A DNA stretch of 64,000 nt from Metridium senile (lineage: Eukaryota > Cnidaria > Anthozoa > Actiniaria > Metridiidae): assembly GCA_949775045.1 (NCBI GenBank), contig OX459105.1:4498556-4562555 (forward strand), read 5' to 3'. The position numbers were made by a program, and so were the translations under genes. Positions 32,776 to 61,900 of the stretch are shown in pieces. The notes under the pieces were generated by a model. That model did no database searches. It was not told the DNA's origin and saw nothing but the letters and a program-made list of their open reading frames with translations. The stretch's first letter is position 1. Each line of letters starts with the position of its first letter.

Positions 32776-33354
32776 CTAAATCGAAAGGAATCGGTTTTAA
32801 ATCGATTACAAACTTGCAGTCGAACGACGAAGTTGATCTTTATGTACCTTTAAAAGGCATTCTTGGTTAAAATTATCACAAAAAGTTGTTTGGAATCAAT
32901 CCTTCTGTGACTTACAAAGCTTTGTGTGAACTTATCTTTTATAAAATAACTATTTGAAATCACATATTTTGATTGGTTGAGGCGTGTGCTTTATGAGAGC
33001 ACACAGCATGCGCATCTGCATGTTGATCAATAATATCTGTAGTTTATAAAAGAAATAGAAAACTTGCTTTCTGTGCTGTATGCAGTTATGCATGTAAAGC
33101 ACTTGGGGATTTTCAGAACACTTGCGTCGTGCTTCTCTTAACACTTCTCTCGTGTTTTGACAACCTGTATGTTTTATAACTGCACACAGCATGTGCACAC
33201 GTTTTCTATCTACATTTCTTCATCAATAGTTTCATGTGCAACATTTGCTCATGGCACATCTTTCGCCGTGAATTTTATAAGACAATCTGCCATCTTATTT
33301 GTAACTGATAGACATGGTTTTGTTGATTATTTTTTAGAGTAACCTTAACTTAAC

Positions 33355-33482
33355 TATAGACCCTTTTAATAAGTCCTGAAGTGTTGTGTTTCCCGCGCTT
33401 GACGTCAAATTTATTCAAATTTATAAATTTGACGTCAAGCACGGAAAACTCAACACTTCAGGACTTATTAAAAGGGTCTATA
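33355..33482. mobile_element. 128-bp hairpin MITE
   Basis: TATAGACCCTTTTAATAAGT and its inverse at the right end pair almost without gaps. The centre is TTTGACGTCAA-containing. Arms of about 60 bp make a near-complete foldback. Confidence 0.85.
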
Positions 33483-33690
33483 CAGATGTTTTGAGCTTTA
33501 GCCCTTTTTTAGGATATATTAAAATTTATATATTATACTAGAATACACAACTCACTATACATTTGTGCATTCACCCATCCATTTATTACGTATCAATTTA
33601 TTATTATGTTCTTAGGGATATTCTTCCATGAATGATTGATCAAATTTAATCTAACGCATATCTTGTACAACAGCTGTATACTTGGCTTCC

Positions 33691-49826
<16,136 letters not shown>

Positions 49827-49934
49827 ATCTCATTTCTACTGGTATCTCCATTCTAAATGTTGTAACCAACAGCATGAAGCCATTGAAGAACTCAGTAACT
49901 TCCATGTGCAGAATTGTGTGCAGTGAAGTGAAAT

Positions 49935-51035
49935 AATGAATAGAATGGAATGGAATAGGATAGGATAGAATAGATCAAAATAGAATGGAAAGGAATAGAA
50001 TGGAATAGAATAGATCAAAATAGAATGGAAGGGAATAGAATGAAATGGAATAGATCTAAATAGAATGGAAAGAAATGGAATGGAATAGAATGGAAAGGAA
50101 TAGAATGGAATAGAATAGATCTAAATAGAATGGAAAGGAATAGAATGGAATAGAATAGATCTAAATAGAATGGAAAGGAATAGAATGGAATAGATCTAAA
50201 TAGAATGGAAAGGAATAGAATGGAATAGAATGGGATAGAATAGATCTAAATAGAATGGAAAGGAATAGAATGGAATAGATCTAAATAGAATGGAAAGGAA
50301 TAGAATGGAATAGAATAGATCTAAATAGAATGGAAAGGAATAGAATGGAATAGAATGGAATAGAGTAGATCTAAATAGAATGGAAAGGAATAGAATGGAA
50401 TAGAATAGATCAAAATAGAATGGAAAGGAATAGAATGGAATAGAATAGATCAAAATAGAATGGAAGGGAATATAATCGAATAGGATAGATCAAAATAGAA
50501 TGGAAGGGAATAGAATTGAAGGGAATAGAATTGAATAGAATAGAATAGATCAAAATAGAATGGAAGGGAATAGAATAGGATAGATCAAAATAGAATTGAA
50601 GGGAATAGAATTGAAGGGAATAGAATTGAATAGGATAGAATAGATCAAAATAGAATGGAAGGGAATAGGATAGGATAGAATAGATCAAAATAGAATGGAA
50701 GGGAATAGAATGGAATAGAATAGGATAGGATAGATCAAAATAGAATGGAATAGGATAGGATAGAATAGATCAAAATAGAATGGAAGGGAATAGAATGGAA
50801 TAGGATAGGATAGATCAAAATAGAATGGAATAAGATAGGATTTAGAACAAAATAGAATAGAAGGGAATTGAATGCAATAGAATAGAATGAAATAGAATGG
50901 AAAAGATCAAAATAGAATGGAAGGGAATAGGATAGATCATGATAGAAGGGAATTGAATGGTATAGACTAGATCAAAATAGAATGGAAGGGAATAGAATTA
51001 AAATAAAGTAGAATTAGAATCCAATAGAATAAAGT
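49935..51035. repeat. GGAAT-rich satellite downstream of gene B
   Basis: Units of GAATAGAATGGAATAGA separated by TAGATC(A/T)AAATAGAATGG, repeating every 30-60 bases for 1.1 kb. It starts about 110 bases after the stop codon. No gene in it. Confidence 0.95.
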
Positions 51036-51329
51036 ATGAGGAGAGAAAGATAGTCGGAATCATCTCTAAAACGTTGTACAATTCTTTTATTTTTATTTTT
51101 TTGTAGATATGATATTTTATTTCATGCATAAAGTATTTGCTCTTAATGTATATTACATTTTAATGTAATCAATATTAATTAATAAACAATTATGGATTAA
51201 TATGTAGTTTTTTATATTAAAAAATAATGGATTAATTGAAGAAATTATAGAATTAGATGGAGTAAATGACGCAATAAAGAGAGCAAATCTCTTTTACAAA
51301 TAAAATTTAAAAAATTCCGAGTGATCTTG

Positions 51330-51738
51330 CAGTGTGTGTTGGGGTTCCTGTGTTGCCAAATGCGTCCCAGTGCTGCATGGGGAATCCCCGGATTTGTGGG
51401 CTTCCTGTGTACTTACAATATGCTCGACTAATGAGAAGTGATTGTTTTGCTTTATAATTTAATTTTTGATATTACGATTTATGTATTCGCTATAAAGTTT
51501 TACTGACTACTATTTTTATTTGAACCGGTATCCATCCAGGATATGTTGAGAATTGTATGCATGCTGCCTGCGATGAGGTCGGTCTGCGGAATATCGTGTC
51601 AGAATAAAAAACACGAGTGACGTCATTGTGTTGGGAAGCATTGCATTCGGGTTTAATATTTAATTGTGTTTCCTCTACAAAATAAGGGGTAAAAAAATGA
51701 CTAAAAGACTTCCTGAATCTTAAACTGAATGTAAAAAG
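51330..51738 (+). promoter_or_regulatory. gene C promoter and noncoding first exon
   Basis: Third copy of the promoter block. TGACGTCA is at 51618-51625 after AATAAAA at the TATA position, and the exon ends at AAAAAG|GTAAGA (51738). The following intron sequence matches that of gene B. Confidence 0.5.
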
Positions 51739-52058
51739 GTAAGACTTTATTGTAATATTGTCCGGTAAGTGTCTTTTTATGCTAAATTTAATTTCATAGA
51801 ATATCGAGAAACTATCATAAAGTTTCGATCATGAGTTAAACTTCTTGTAAAACTTATTATTGTCGTCTCTAAATCTTCATTCGTTGTCAATTTTGGTTAA
51901 ATGTCAGTGTTTGAGCTTTAATTCTAAGTTATCCCTTAGCAGTTTGAGCCTTCTTGTTTCATATTATTTAGTCATTGGCTGTATTTCGTTTCATTTTGAA
52001 TTCTACAACGAAATGCAATCGATTGTGTCTATTAAAAATGGAAAGGAATCGGTTTTAA

Positions 52059-52979
52059 GGTAGTTACGGACTCTTGCTACTGCGCATCTCGTTTTTCATC
52101 ATTTATTTGCGGTTTTTTTGAAACTTTTTCTAAATAATATCTTAATTTGAATCATTATCTATAACTTAAGAAAGTATTATGTCATTTCATGCAACTTTGG
52201 AGGTAAAATGGGACATTTTTCGAAACATGCTCAGATTTTCACTACCTGACATGGTCGCTGTTTTGTCTTAAAAAAACAAATTTACAACTTTGTAAAAATG
52301 AAAAGATGAAAATATAATTTTAACGTCTTTAGTCGTAAAACTAATACAAAATAGGTTTAAGGGTTTCTGGAGATGACAAGGATAATTTGACAAGTGTCAA
52401 GCAGATGTTTAAAGTACAAGAACCCAGTCCCACGCGGACTGTTATTGTGTTTTTTGACAAAAAAATGGATTTGGTCGCATATAACTCGCTTATTAGTACG
52501 GGGACCCCCAATTTTTTTTCTTTTTATTCAAGACTGCATTTATTGTTCTTACGATTTAGAATAAAAAATAAAATATTCATGTTTTGATTTTCTGAAATTT
52601 TACAAATCACACAACTCTATACACATGTAAAGTGCGTAATTGGCATAGCATTGTGCTTCTATGGTCCACTTATACCCATATTTGGAAATGATTCAATGAT
52701 TTTTACGACAGGAAATGTTAGATAACCCTTAGATCTATCGTTTGATATAATCTTATGCTTTTCCTAGCAGAATACGTTTGCATTCTATTGACTGTTTGAA
52801 TAGGTACTTTTGAGCAAATTATTGCAAATACCTTCCTTTACTATATCTTATAACTCTTTTACCAATACGGTGACCCCAATATTTTTTTACATTTTTTGAC
52901 TTGCCTAAGAATGCATGATCTATAAATGACAGGATTTATCAAAAAATTCATGTAAGAAATCCAAGTATCCGATACTACC
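52059..52979. mobile_element. 921-bp TIR element with TTAA duplication
   Basis: GGTAGTTACGGACTCTTGC and the inverse of the right end GGTAGTATCGGATACTTGG. TTAA on both sides (52055-52058, 52980-52983). Gene B's homologous intron (about 32816) is the empty site. A short plus frame at 52387-52587 shows no family features, so it appears non-autonomous. Confidence 0.88.
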
Positions 52980-53912
52980 TTAAATCGATTACAAACTTGC
53001 AGTCGAACGACGAAGTTGATCTTTATATGGCTGTAAAAGACATTCGTTAAAATTATCACAAAAAGTTGTTTGGAATCAATCCTTCTGTGACTTACAAAGC
53101 TTTGTGTGATCATGACCCTATAGTTGCTTCAATTAACTGCATGTCTCAAGATATAAACTTCTCAAGCCCTCTATACGTCTATTATCTTTTATAAAATAAC
53201 TATTTGAAATCACACATTTTGATTGGTTAGTGCCCTTGTCTTAAGTTCGAAAACTGACCCTAAAAGGTACGGTGTCAGTTTGAGACCCTTCAAGGTACGC
53301 GAGAGTCTTATTTTCGACCCTAAAAGGTCTGTCAAGCACCCCTATCCATTTTCTAAGAGAGAACCCCCTGGGACATAATGTTGTTGCCGAATGGCGATAA
53401 ATATTCATTATGAATAATTTGTTTAAATCAGATCTTATTTTAATTGATAGAATTGAATCTTCTATTTGTCTTTTTATCAAATCTTTTCATCCTAGAATAT
53501 TTGGAAATCAATATTGGAGAAATTAAAATTGATTTAACCCATTTTACGGGCAGAAATTCTACTTACGAGTTTACGTGTTGCCTTAGAAATACATTGATTG
53601 ACGTCCACCCAAATCAAGTTTAGACGGCAATGTTTTAAATGAACCAGTGCACGTGTGACTGAGAACGGCTGTAATTTGTTTGATTTATTGCTTGTTTATT
53701 AGAGTTGATTTAAGGCTATATACTACTGTTTTTTATTTATTAATCTTTTAAGAGCTTAAAAGCTTTCGTCGGGCACTGACATCATCAGGTGAGTAGAAAA
53801 GATTGCTTGTTTGTTTGTTTGTTTGTTTTTGTATGAAAGTGGTCTATTAAAGCTAATAATTAACATATTGTTTGATGTTATTTTTATTACTATTATATTT
53901 ATTATTATCAAG

Positions 53913-54023
53913 GATTCAAAAAGATACTAGATGAATTACAGAAGAAAGATGACAAATTGAAACTGGAAACGACAGCAAAGACTATGGATGCAATAGGTGA
54001 ATTACAAGAGAATGTTGACAAGG
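53913..54023 (+). other. gene C exon: two coil repeats
   Basis: GFKKILDELQKKDDKLKLET, TAKTMDAIGELQENVDK, phase 1 at both ends, donor GGTAAG. Orthologous to 37567-37674 with one extra codon. No HEPN exon precedes it: the 33.2-36.6 kb part of gene B is missing between 53221 and 53341. Confidence 0.6.
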
Positions 54024-55015
54024 GTAAGTTTTAATATTACATGACTGTGCGTAATTGAGATAGGGTATTTCTCAAGTTACGTGCTTCGAGTTACGCGCTT
54101 CGAGTTACTCGCTTTTCGAGTGACATGCTCGCCACACCCATTTTGACATAAACGCTTAACTTGGACTTGAAATAATGAAAAACAATATTTTGGAGTTACG
54201 AGCTCTTGTTGTAACTCGAACTTGAAACAGCGAAACAATATTTTCGAGTTACGCGCTCTTTTCATAACTCCAACTTGAAACAGCGAAACAATATTTTCGA
54301 GTTACGCGTTTTTAAAAAAAAAGTAAACATTAGAAAGCAATATAAAAATACCAGAGAAACCTGATTTATTCCTAAAAAAATAGAAAGTTGATGACTGCTT
54401 TATTACTATTAGCTGCAACAAACTCGTTTTTTTTACTTAAATATTGCTAAGCCAGTACAATCTGGTTTCGTGTTTTAAAATATCAATTAGCACATAGATA
54501 TGTTTTCGCGTATCAAAATATAACTAAGTACGATCTTTAATTAGAAGTTGTTTCTTCCATGTTAAATTAAATGTAATTTTATTCCAAGCTTTCGGAATTT
54601 ACGGCATTTGTCAAAATGGGTGTGGTCTCAGCAAAATGGGCGTGTCCGAGCACATAGCTCAAAGCGCGTAACTCAAGTTTTTCCTTCCCTGTACGTAATT
54701 TCAATTATGTGAGCAATATAATATGTTTGTTAACTTGTTTGTTTGTTAATTTGTTTAATTTATTACTTGTTTGTTTGTTTTTTGTTTGTGTAAAATTTAT
54801 ATTAAAGTTATTGTGAACCAGTTTAAGCCACAAAACTGGCTGATTTTTTTATGTAAAGATCAATAACACTTTAAGAGCAGATGCCGGTAATTATCAAACA
54901 AAATTTACATTTCGTGGCAAACCTCGAAAAATCAATTTCACTCAAATTTTGTCCAGATATAGTCTATTTTATTACTAAAAGCCCTATCAAGGTTTCAAGG
55001 CAAAATATTTTTTAG

Positions 55016-55155
55016 TACCTACAAGCACCAATGCTCAGCCAAACCCACCTGGATCTACTGGTCTACCTACAAGCACCAATGCTCAGCCAAACCCACCTGG
55101 ATCTACTGGTCTACCTTCAAGCACCATTTCTCAGCCAAACCCACATGTCTTCATA
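55016..55155 (+). pseudogene. gene C copy of the Pro/Ser/Thr linker exon, 3' end lost
   Basis: Three units of PTSTNAQPNPPGSTGL after acceptor TTTTTTAG, then the sequence departs from gene B in the middle of a unit (..QPNPHV) without an evident donor. Marks the breakpoint after which gene C has no TRADD-N exons. Confidence 0.55.
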
Positions 55156-58100
55156 TTCTGGATTTTTTGATTCTCCGACTGCACACATTTAAAAAAATTG
55201 AAATTGTTTGCATACATTAGCCATGTTAGCGTGACACTTAAATGGTTTACTTGACGATATAACTTAAATACTTTCAGTATATAAGGCCAAAATTTAATTT
55301 TAGCACTAAAGTTTCACTGTGTTTTTAATATGATACACATTATCATACTTGATGGTGATTTTTGAACGTCATTTGCGTTAATTTCAATCACGAAAGAGTT
55401 GTACATATTGTGTTTTTAATTATATCGATTCTATAAACACATGCATGAACGTCAGGATAAGCTTTAAAATATTTCTAGTGGTTTTCTTCGCTACTTTCAT
55501 CACTTCGTTTAGAAAAATTAAGAATACTTATTCAAAACTTTTATAGCATAAAATAATAATGTTCTTCTGAAAAGTATACGCTGGAATATAATCAGATACG
55601 AAATGATCTGGCGAGATGAGATAGAATAGAACTAGACGCTCTATGAGCGTGAAGTCGGGCTAGTCATAAAATCAACACAGGAGGCTAAACAATTCTAATT
55701 TTACGATAGAATCAGGGCTCCCAGGATTATGCACTATTTTTGGGCAAATTGCAAAAAAAATCGACGGATTTTTGCTGTGAAAATGTAAAGTTTATGGCGA
55801 AAAAGATTAAATGCATCTTCTGTGGTAAGAAAAAACATAGTTTATTGATGTATTGATCAAAATTTTCGAAAATTATGCGCTTTTTTTCAAGATTATGCGC
55901 TCAGAGCCAAATTATGCACTTTTGCAACGGCACGTAATTTCGGGAGGCATGTAGAATGAACATTCCACGTGACTTTGGGCTTCCTGTGTTCATTCCCAAA
56001 GCATCATGGGGCCTATACGCGACATGACAGATAGATAGATACATACATACATACATACATACATAGATTGACTAAAAGGTAAACCTAGATTCGGGCCCTC
56101 TAGCCCGACTAAAAAACTGGTACAGTAGACCGGTGAGACGAGAGAGATAAGATAGTATAGGATGAGATGAGATGAGATGAAACAAAAACAATTCAGAGGA
56201 GAACTAGAAAGGGCGAGATGAGATGGAATGAATTGGCATAAAAAATATTAAAAGTAGTTGCTGCATCCGAGAGCATGTGAGAACTGAATTTATCAGTTAA
56301 ACTAGACGCTCTAGGAGCGTGAAGTCGGGCTAGTCATAAAATCAACACAGGAGGCTAAACAATTCTAAGTTGGGCTTCCTGTGGTCGTTCCCTAAGCATC
56401 ATGGGGGACTATACTCGACATGACAGATACATAGATACATAGATACATAGATATATACTAGATACATAGATTGACTAAAAGGTAAACCTAGAGCCGGGCG
56501 CTCTAGCCTGACTAATAAAGCTCGATTGAATGATTGATTGCAAATCAGCTGCATTCAAGACTAATTAAAAGAAATTCGAAACTCCCTGATATTTGAAAAT
56601 AATACCTTAAAGGAGTTTATTTGTTATAGCACAGAGCGCAAAAGGTAAACTTTTTGCATTCTTCTCAGTTTGAACGGGAAAGCTGTCTGGTATAATAAGG
56701 CTTGTGAAAAATCGTTTAGCAGAAAAAAAGTGTGTACAAAGTATGTGAATAACAGGAGCAAACAACGTGCTATATTGATTCACCTAAAATTAATAAATAA
56801 TTAATATAGTTAATTGAAAAGATTTTGTTGCACTCAAGTCAAATCATATTTTTATTAAGATTATTAAAATTGTCTTGTTTCTACCATACTGACTTTTCTG
56901 ACACTTTATTATTTTGAGGAAATCCGCTGACCGGAAAAATACATACTTCCAAAAAGGCCAACGTATATTGAGACTCGTTCTTGCTTTTAAAGAAGCTATT
57001 TCTCATTAAATAACTACGATACACCATTACGAAAGGTTTGAATTTACTGAAAACATGTAAAAGAGTTTTGAAATTGTAATAGCTTGTCTAATTCATAACA
57101 GATACTTTAATATCTGTTTAAAATTAGTACAATTGCTCAGTAAATCAAATTTCACTTCGATTAAATTGTTAATAATATAGTCGTGAACCACATAAATAAT
57201 GAAAACAATCGGATTGAATTTAAGTAATAGTTTCTTTTTATGACAATATGAAAGGCTTTGCAACCATTAAAAACAATCGCTTGGCTGCCTTTATTGTAAA
57301 CAATTAGACTAATGAATGATACAGTCATAAAGACATCATATAGAGTCCGTTTGTTTTATACACTTGTTTGTTTAAGTTGTCTTTCATTATTAATATTGTT
57401 AATACGACCTATAATGTCTTTTCAATGTGCCTTTGGACATTTTTGAGATGATTTTGTATTTTATTGATTGTTTTGAAATTTTCCAAAATATGCAAATTTT
57501 TGAAAATGAGTATGTTGGACACTTGACTGTGAAAAACATATTTAATATCCCAAACATTTTATTGCTTTTAGACAGAGTTAAAGGATGGTATTCAATAGTT
57601 ATGTCTCAATTTTGCTGTTATCTTGTTGATCATGGGAGATATCACTCACAAAATAGCCCAAAATGAGGTGTGGTTGAAAAAGTGAAAAACTCATCTTCTT
57701 CTCGGTGTTGCCATGACAACCAGCCTTACGGTAGAGTCTTGCAATATACATGGTTGGAAAGCCCATAGTCACTTTAATAAGCAGTAGAGATATAATTTTG
57801 CTTGAGGTTGTTTTTATAATTTTATGAGAGTTCAAAGTTTGGGTTGAAAATTCCATGTTTTAGCTGAAAATGGCCTAAAACCGAGTGTGAACGATTTATT
57901 GTCCCAAACTTAGTAACTAAAGACATATATGTACATGGATGGTTTTGACAGTTTTTGAGCGCTATTTGTTTAGTTATTGTAAGTCACATTGCCACACATT
58001 GAGTGATTCCTTCTAACACTCAAAACTACAAAGTACAAAATATATCTGTAATTTTCTCGAAATCAAACATACAGATTTCTTTAATTCTTTGATATTTTGA

Positions 58101-58285
58101 GTGCCTAATGTTGTAGTTTACTGTGGTGGTAGCCGCTTTTCGAGATCTCATCGCGTTCGTCTACAATTTAAGCGCAACTGATTTCCGTTTTTCCTGTATA
58201 TCGCTGCTATTAAAATACAAATCTAAAAACAAAGTATATTGTTTTAAATTTCAGTCTAAGACTGATAATCTGTAAAAGTTTCAGG
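55156..58285. other. no gene recognised; contains dispersed repeats
   Basis: Mostly AT-rich. Two related repeats at about 55627-56105 and 56302-56515 share GGAGCGTGAAGTCGGGCTAG and AAATCAACACAGGAGGCTAA at the left and GACTAAAAGGTAAACCTAGA then a TCTAGCC(C/T)GACTA end, with GATA/CATA microsatellite inside. From 56520 to 58285 nothing recognisable. Confidence 0.5.
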
Positions 58286-58379
58286 TCAATCGAAAATTGG
58301 GAAGTTTGTCAAAACGACGTTTAAAACGGCCTGGTGTGGCTTTCCGAAAACTATAGTGATCCACCTTAAGTATTTCAAA

Positions 58380-58528
58380 CAACATATCTTTAAGTTTAGA
58401 CTTTTGAAGAACAGTCTGTTTGATAATATCTTCAGATGAGTTGGAATCTCATTCCAAATTTTGGCTCCAATATATATGAGAGAATTAAAGCATTTTTTTG
58501 GATGTTTAACCTGGATTTCGTGATGCAA
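58380..58528 (-). pseudogene. LINE reverse transcriptase C-terminal tail
   Basis: CFNSLIYIGAKIWNEIPTHL then FFKSLNLKI matches the usual end of non-LTR reverse transcriptases (G.K.WN.LP..L...S...FK..LK). Only the tail is present. Confidence 0.5.
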
Positions 58529-58915
58529 GCTGAACTCTTTCTATTGATATTCCTTGATCTTCATGAGTAATCTTCTTAAAAAATTGTATTTTAAATTCCT
58601 TTCCCAAATTATGCTCTTGCAATTAGTTGTATATTTCTTAGTATTAACAGTTTGGGAGATGTTTGCATACATTTAGTACAATATTATCCAAAAAGGCAAA
58701 TGTCCAATATTAATAAGTGGAAAGCTTTTGACTGAGCATATTTCAAATTGCTTCATGGCATAAACTCATTTAGTTGCTTATGTTTCAAACTTCCATCATG
58801 CAAGCACCTTTTTGGCCAATGAACACACACATACATCACAATTATTGATGAAAATGTATGCATTATAAATATCTAGCTAATTATTAAAATAAATCTCTGT
58901 TTTCTATGCTTATAG

Positions 58916-61900
58916 CCATGGAATTAGTTCTCCCTCTTCCCTCACCTCGTGATAAAGATCTTTTGATATTCATTATCCATTGTTTGAAAGAACAAGGTGT
59001 TCAAAGGGAGAGGATAATCATTGACAAAATTAGAAATGAAGCTCAGATATATGGTGGATCTGAAGCCGAAATTGCTGCAGGCAAAGACCAAGTAAAATGT
59101 TTAATTGTAAGTACAACAATAATATTGTTTGTTAACTTTATTATAAACTTATTAATTTAGTCCAAGAAAAATTGGAGAAGAATGGACCATGGAGAAGAAT
59201 GTTATTCTTGTTAAAGAGGGGGCCGTAAGGGGGTGTTTCAGCCCCCCTCTCCCCGTCATCCCCCCTTATGATCAAGTGGGCTTTATTTTTTGATATATAT
59301 CAAAGTTAAAGTCAAACAGTCATTGAATTCCACAATAAATATATCAAGTGGTATAGTCATTGATAAGTGATTTACCTAACGTTTTTATTATTTTTTCTTG
59401 TTCAACAGCAAGATTATTATCTTCTTGACAAGCAACATGGAAAGGTAAATTATTATGTCAAGCAGTGTACATTTTCTCCAGATCAGAGCATCAGCTGCCA
59501 GTGTTTTCATGGACTAACTGACTTCTGGAGCACCAGCTACCTTTTCCACACACACACAAAAGATATTAGCTGTTTAGTTATAGTACAGGTCGCAGATCTT
59601 GTTCAAAAACAAAAACTTGACCCAAAAGCTTTCAATCCATTGTTTGAAATAATGTGCAGGCAATTGAAATGAGAGATATTATTTTATCCACATCCACTGG
59701 ATATGAGTCATCTCATGCTCTGATTGGTTCTTCTACTACTTTAGCTTCGTCACGCAATGCTCCCTCATCACCTGGCTAATCTAGGTGATGAGGGAGTGTT
59801 GCATGATGAAGCTAAACACAGCTCCTTTTTCCGTTATTATTTTGGCATTGTTTTCATCTTACATTTTATTTATTAAGAGTGAATGGTCTGATCCCAGGTG
59901 TAATCGATGTAGATGAGGCATGATCGTCCAGGGTGGTGTAGTCTTGAGAAAGACTGATGGTGTTGATGTCTGACGTTTCGACAACCTGAGCGGAAGTCAT
60001 CTTCAGAGTAAAGAAAATGAAAAGACAGTGGTGTTATTTATGTGTCTGGTTCGTCGGTAATGTTGTTGTTGATGCGTGGGTAGGTGTTAGTCATTGTGTT
60101 AGCGGAAAGCTTGAAGTCGTTAATGAGTCTATTGTAGGAAGCCGGTAGTGTTATGCAACGGTTAAGTGGCTTTTGTTTATTTATTTATTTTATTTATTAT
60201 TGTAATGATTGCTGCTGAAAATGCAGTTCATAATTACACAGCAATTTCACTTTCAAGTGACATGCAAATATCACTCGAACCATACATCTGCCGATCATCC
60301 TCAAAACTAAGAGATTCAATCATTGCTCTAAACCCCAAAAACAAAGATATTTCATGCTTTACCCAGGGAGGTCAGGAGATTATGTCCAAAATCTAAGACG
60401 GCAGAGCTGGCATGTATTGTACATGTGCCATTCATAAAAGTATCACCGACTTAGTCTAGTATTAAATAGATGTCCCTAATTTAAAACACCAAAGCTGAGG
60501 ACTTCAATGTTATTCTTTCTTTTTTCCAAGATGAATACCACAGATCGGAAAACAAAAGTTGATATCCCTTGGGACAAAGTGGGATTAGTCATAGGCAAGA
60601 AACATTGTAACATACAAAGGATCAAACAGGAAACAGGAGCAGAAATTTTTGTAGGTAAAGATGCAATCTATGTTGGTGGAGACGATGAAAAGCGCAAGAA
60701 AGCAATACTGGAATTGAAAAACATTGCAGTAAGTATAATAATAGTAATTTAGTAATTATTTAGCAATTATTCGCCGAAGGCGAAGTGGTTATCAAGGAAT
60801 ATTTACCAGCAGCGATTCTTCGAGCCGCTCAGTAAATATTTTTATTGATAATCACTGAGCCTGAGGTGAATAATTGTTTTAGTATATACATGATTCACAA
60901 CCGAACAAAAAAAAATTAAAAAAAATTTTTTGTATAAATTAAGAAATTTATTGCATAACATTAAAATAAAGCGTGACAAGGCGCACGAACGTTGAACCTC
61001 GTTTTCTATGAATTCAAATTTGTTTATGTTTAAAATGCCGTTTTACCTTGAAAAACACTTAAACCAAACTTTGTAGCTTTCTTTGTGTTTTGTGGAATTG
61101 CGTTTTGTTGAATTTTTTCAATTTCTTAATCGGTAATTGTTGCAAAACCAGACGCCATTTTGCCGAGAAGAAATATTCCGAGCTTGAGCAGTGAATATGG
61201 TCTCAGATTCCGAGATAGCTAGCCAATGAGAGAGCGCGTTCTTATGAGGTTGTGAATCATGTATATACTAAAGTAATTTATTAAAATATTTATAGCACAT
61301 TATTATCCAACACTCTCTGAAGGTGCTTTACAATAAAAACAGTAAAACAATCTTTCAATAATTATGTAATGCAATGCAATGCTGCCAATGCATTGTATGT
61401 AATGTAATGTTGTGCTTATGTAGTGCATTTCACATCTTGCAATGGTAAGGAAATTAATAGTTAGTATGTATTAGTCAATGAGGCCATTAAAGATGCAAAC
61501 TATGTACAGTCATACTCCAATCTCAGCTGAATGCCTGTCCCACTGCCCATCCGCCCGTACACCCGCCCAGTCCCGCCCGTCCGCCTGTCTGGCTAAGCCT
61601 GCCTGCCTTAAAGTAAGTCAATAGCGCTCTTGCTGGTGCTTTACAAATTTCTTATTATTATTATTATTATAATTAACAGTTTGGTAAAAAGAACAAGAGA
61701 CATGATCAGGTATTATTATATGATGTGTTCTTTTATTGTTTGACCTTTTCAATTTCATTTTTTCGAGTTTACCCAAACTTACAAAAATAAAGTAATTATT
61801 AATTACACATTTTAATATTATTTATCAAATTCATGAATAATTCATGTCCTATTAGTCCAATCATGGTTGTCCATTGTGGTCACATGTACACACCTTTAAA

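Noticed and set aside
49836..50688. Phe/Tyr/Ser/Ile-rich minus-strand frames
   Set aside because: Translations of the GGAAT-type satellite.
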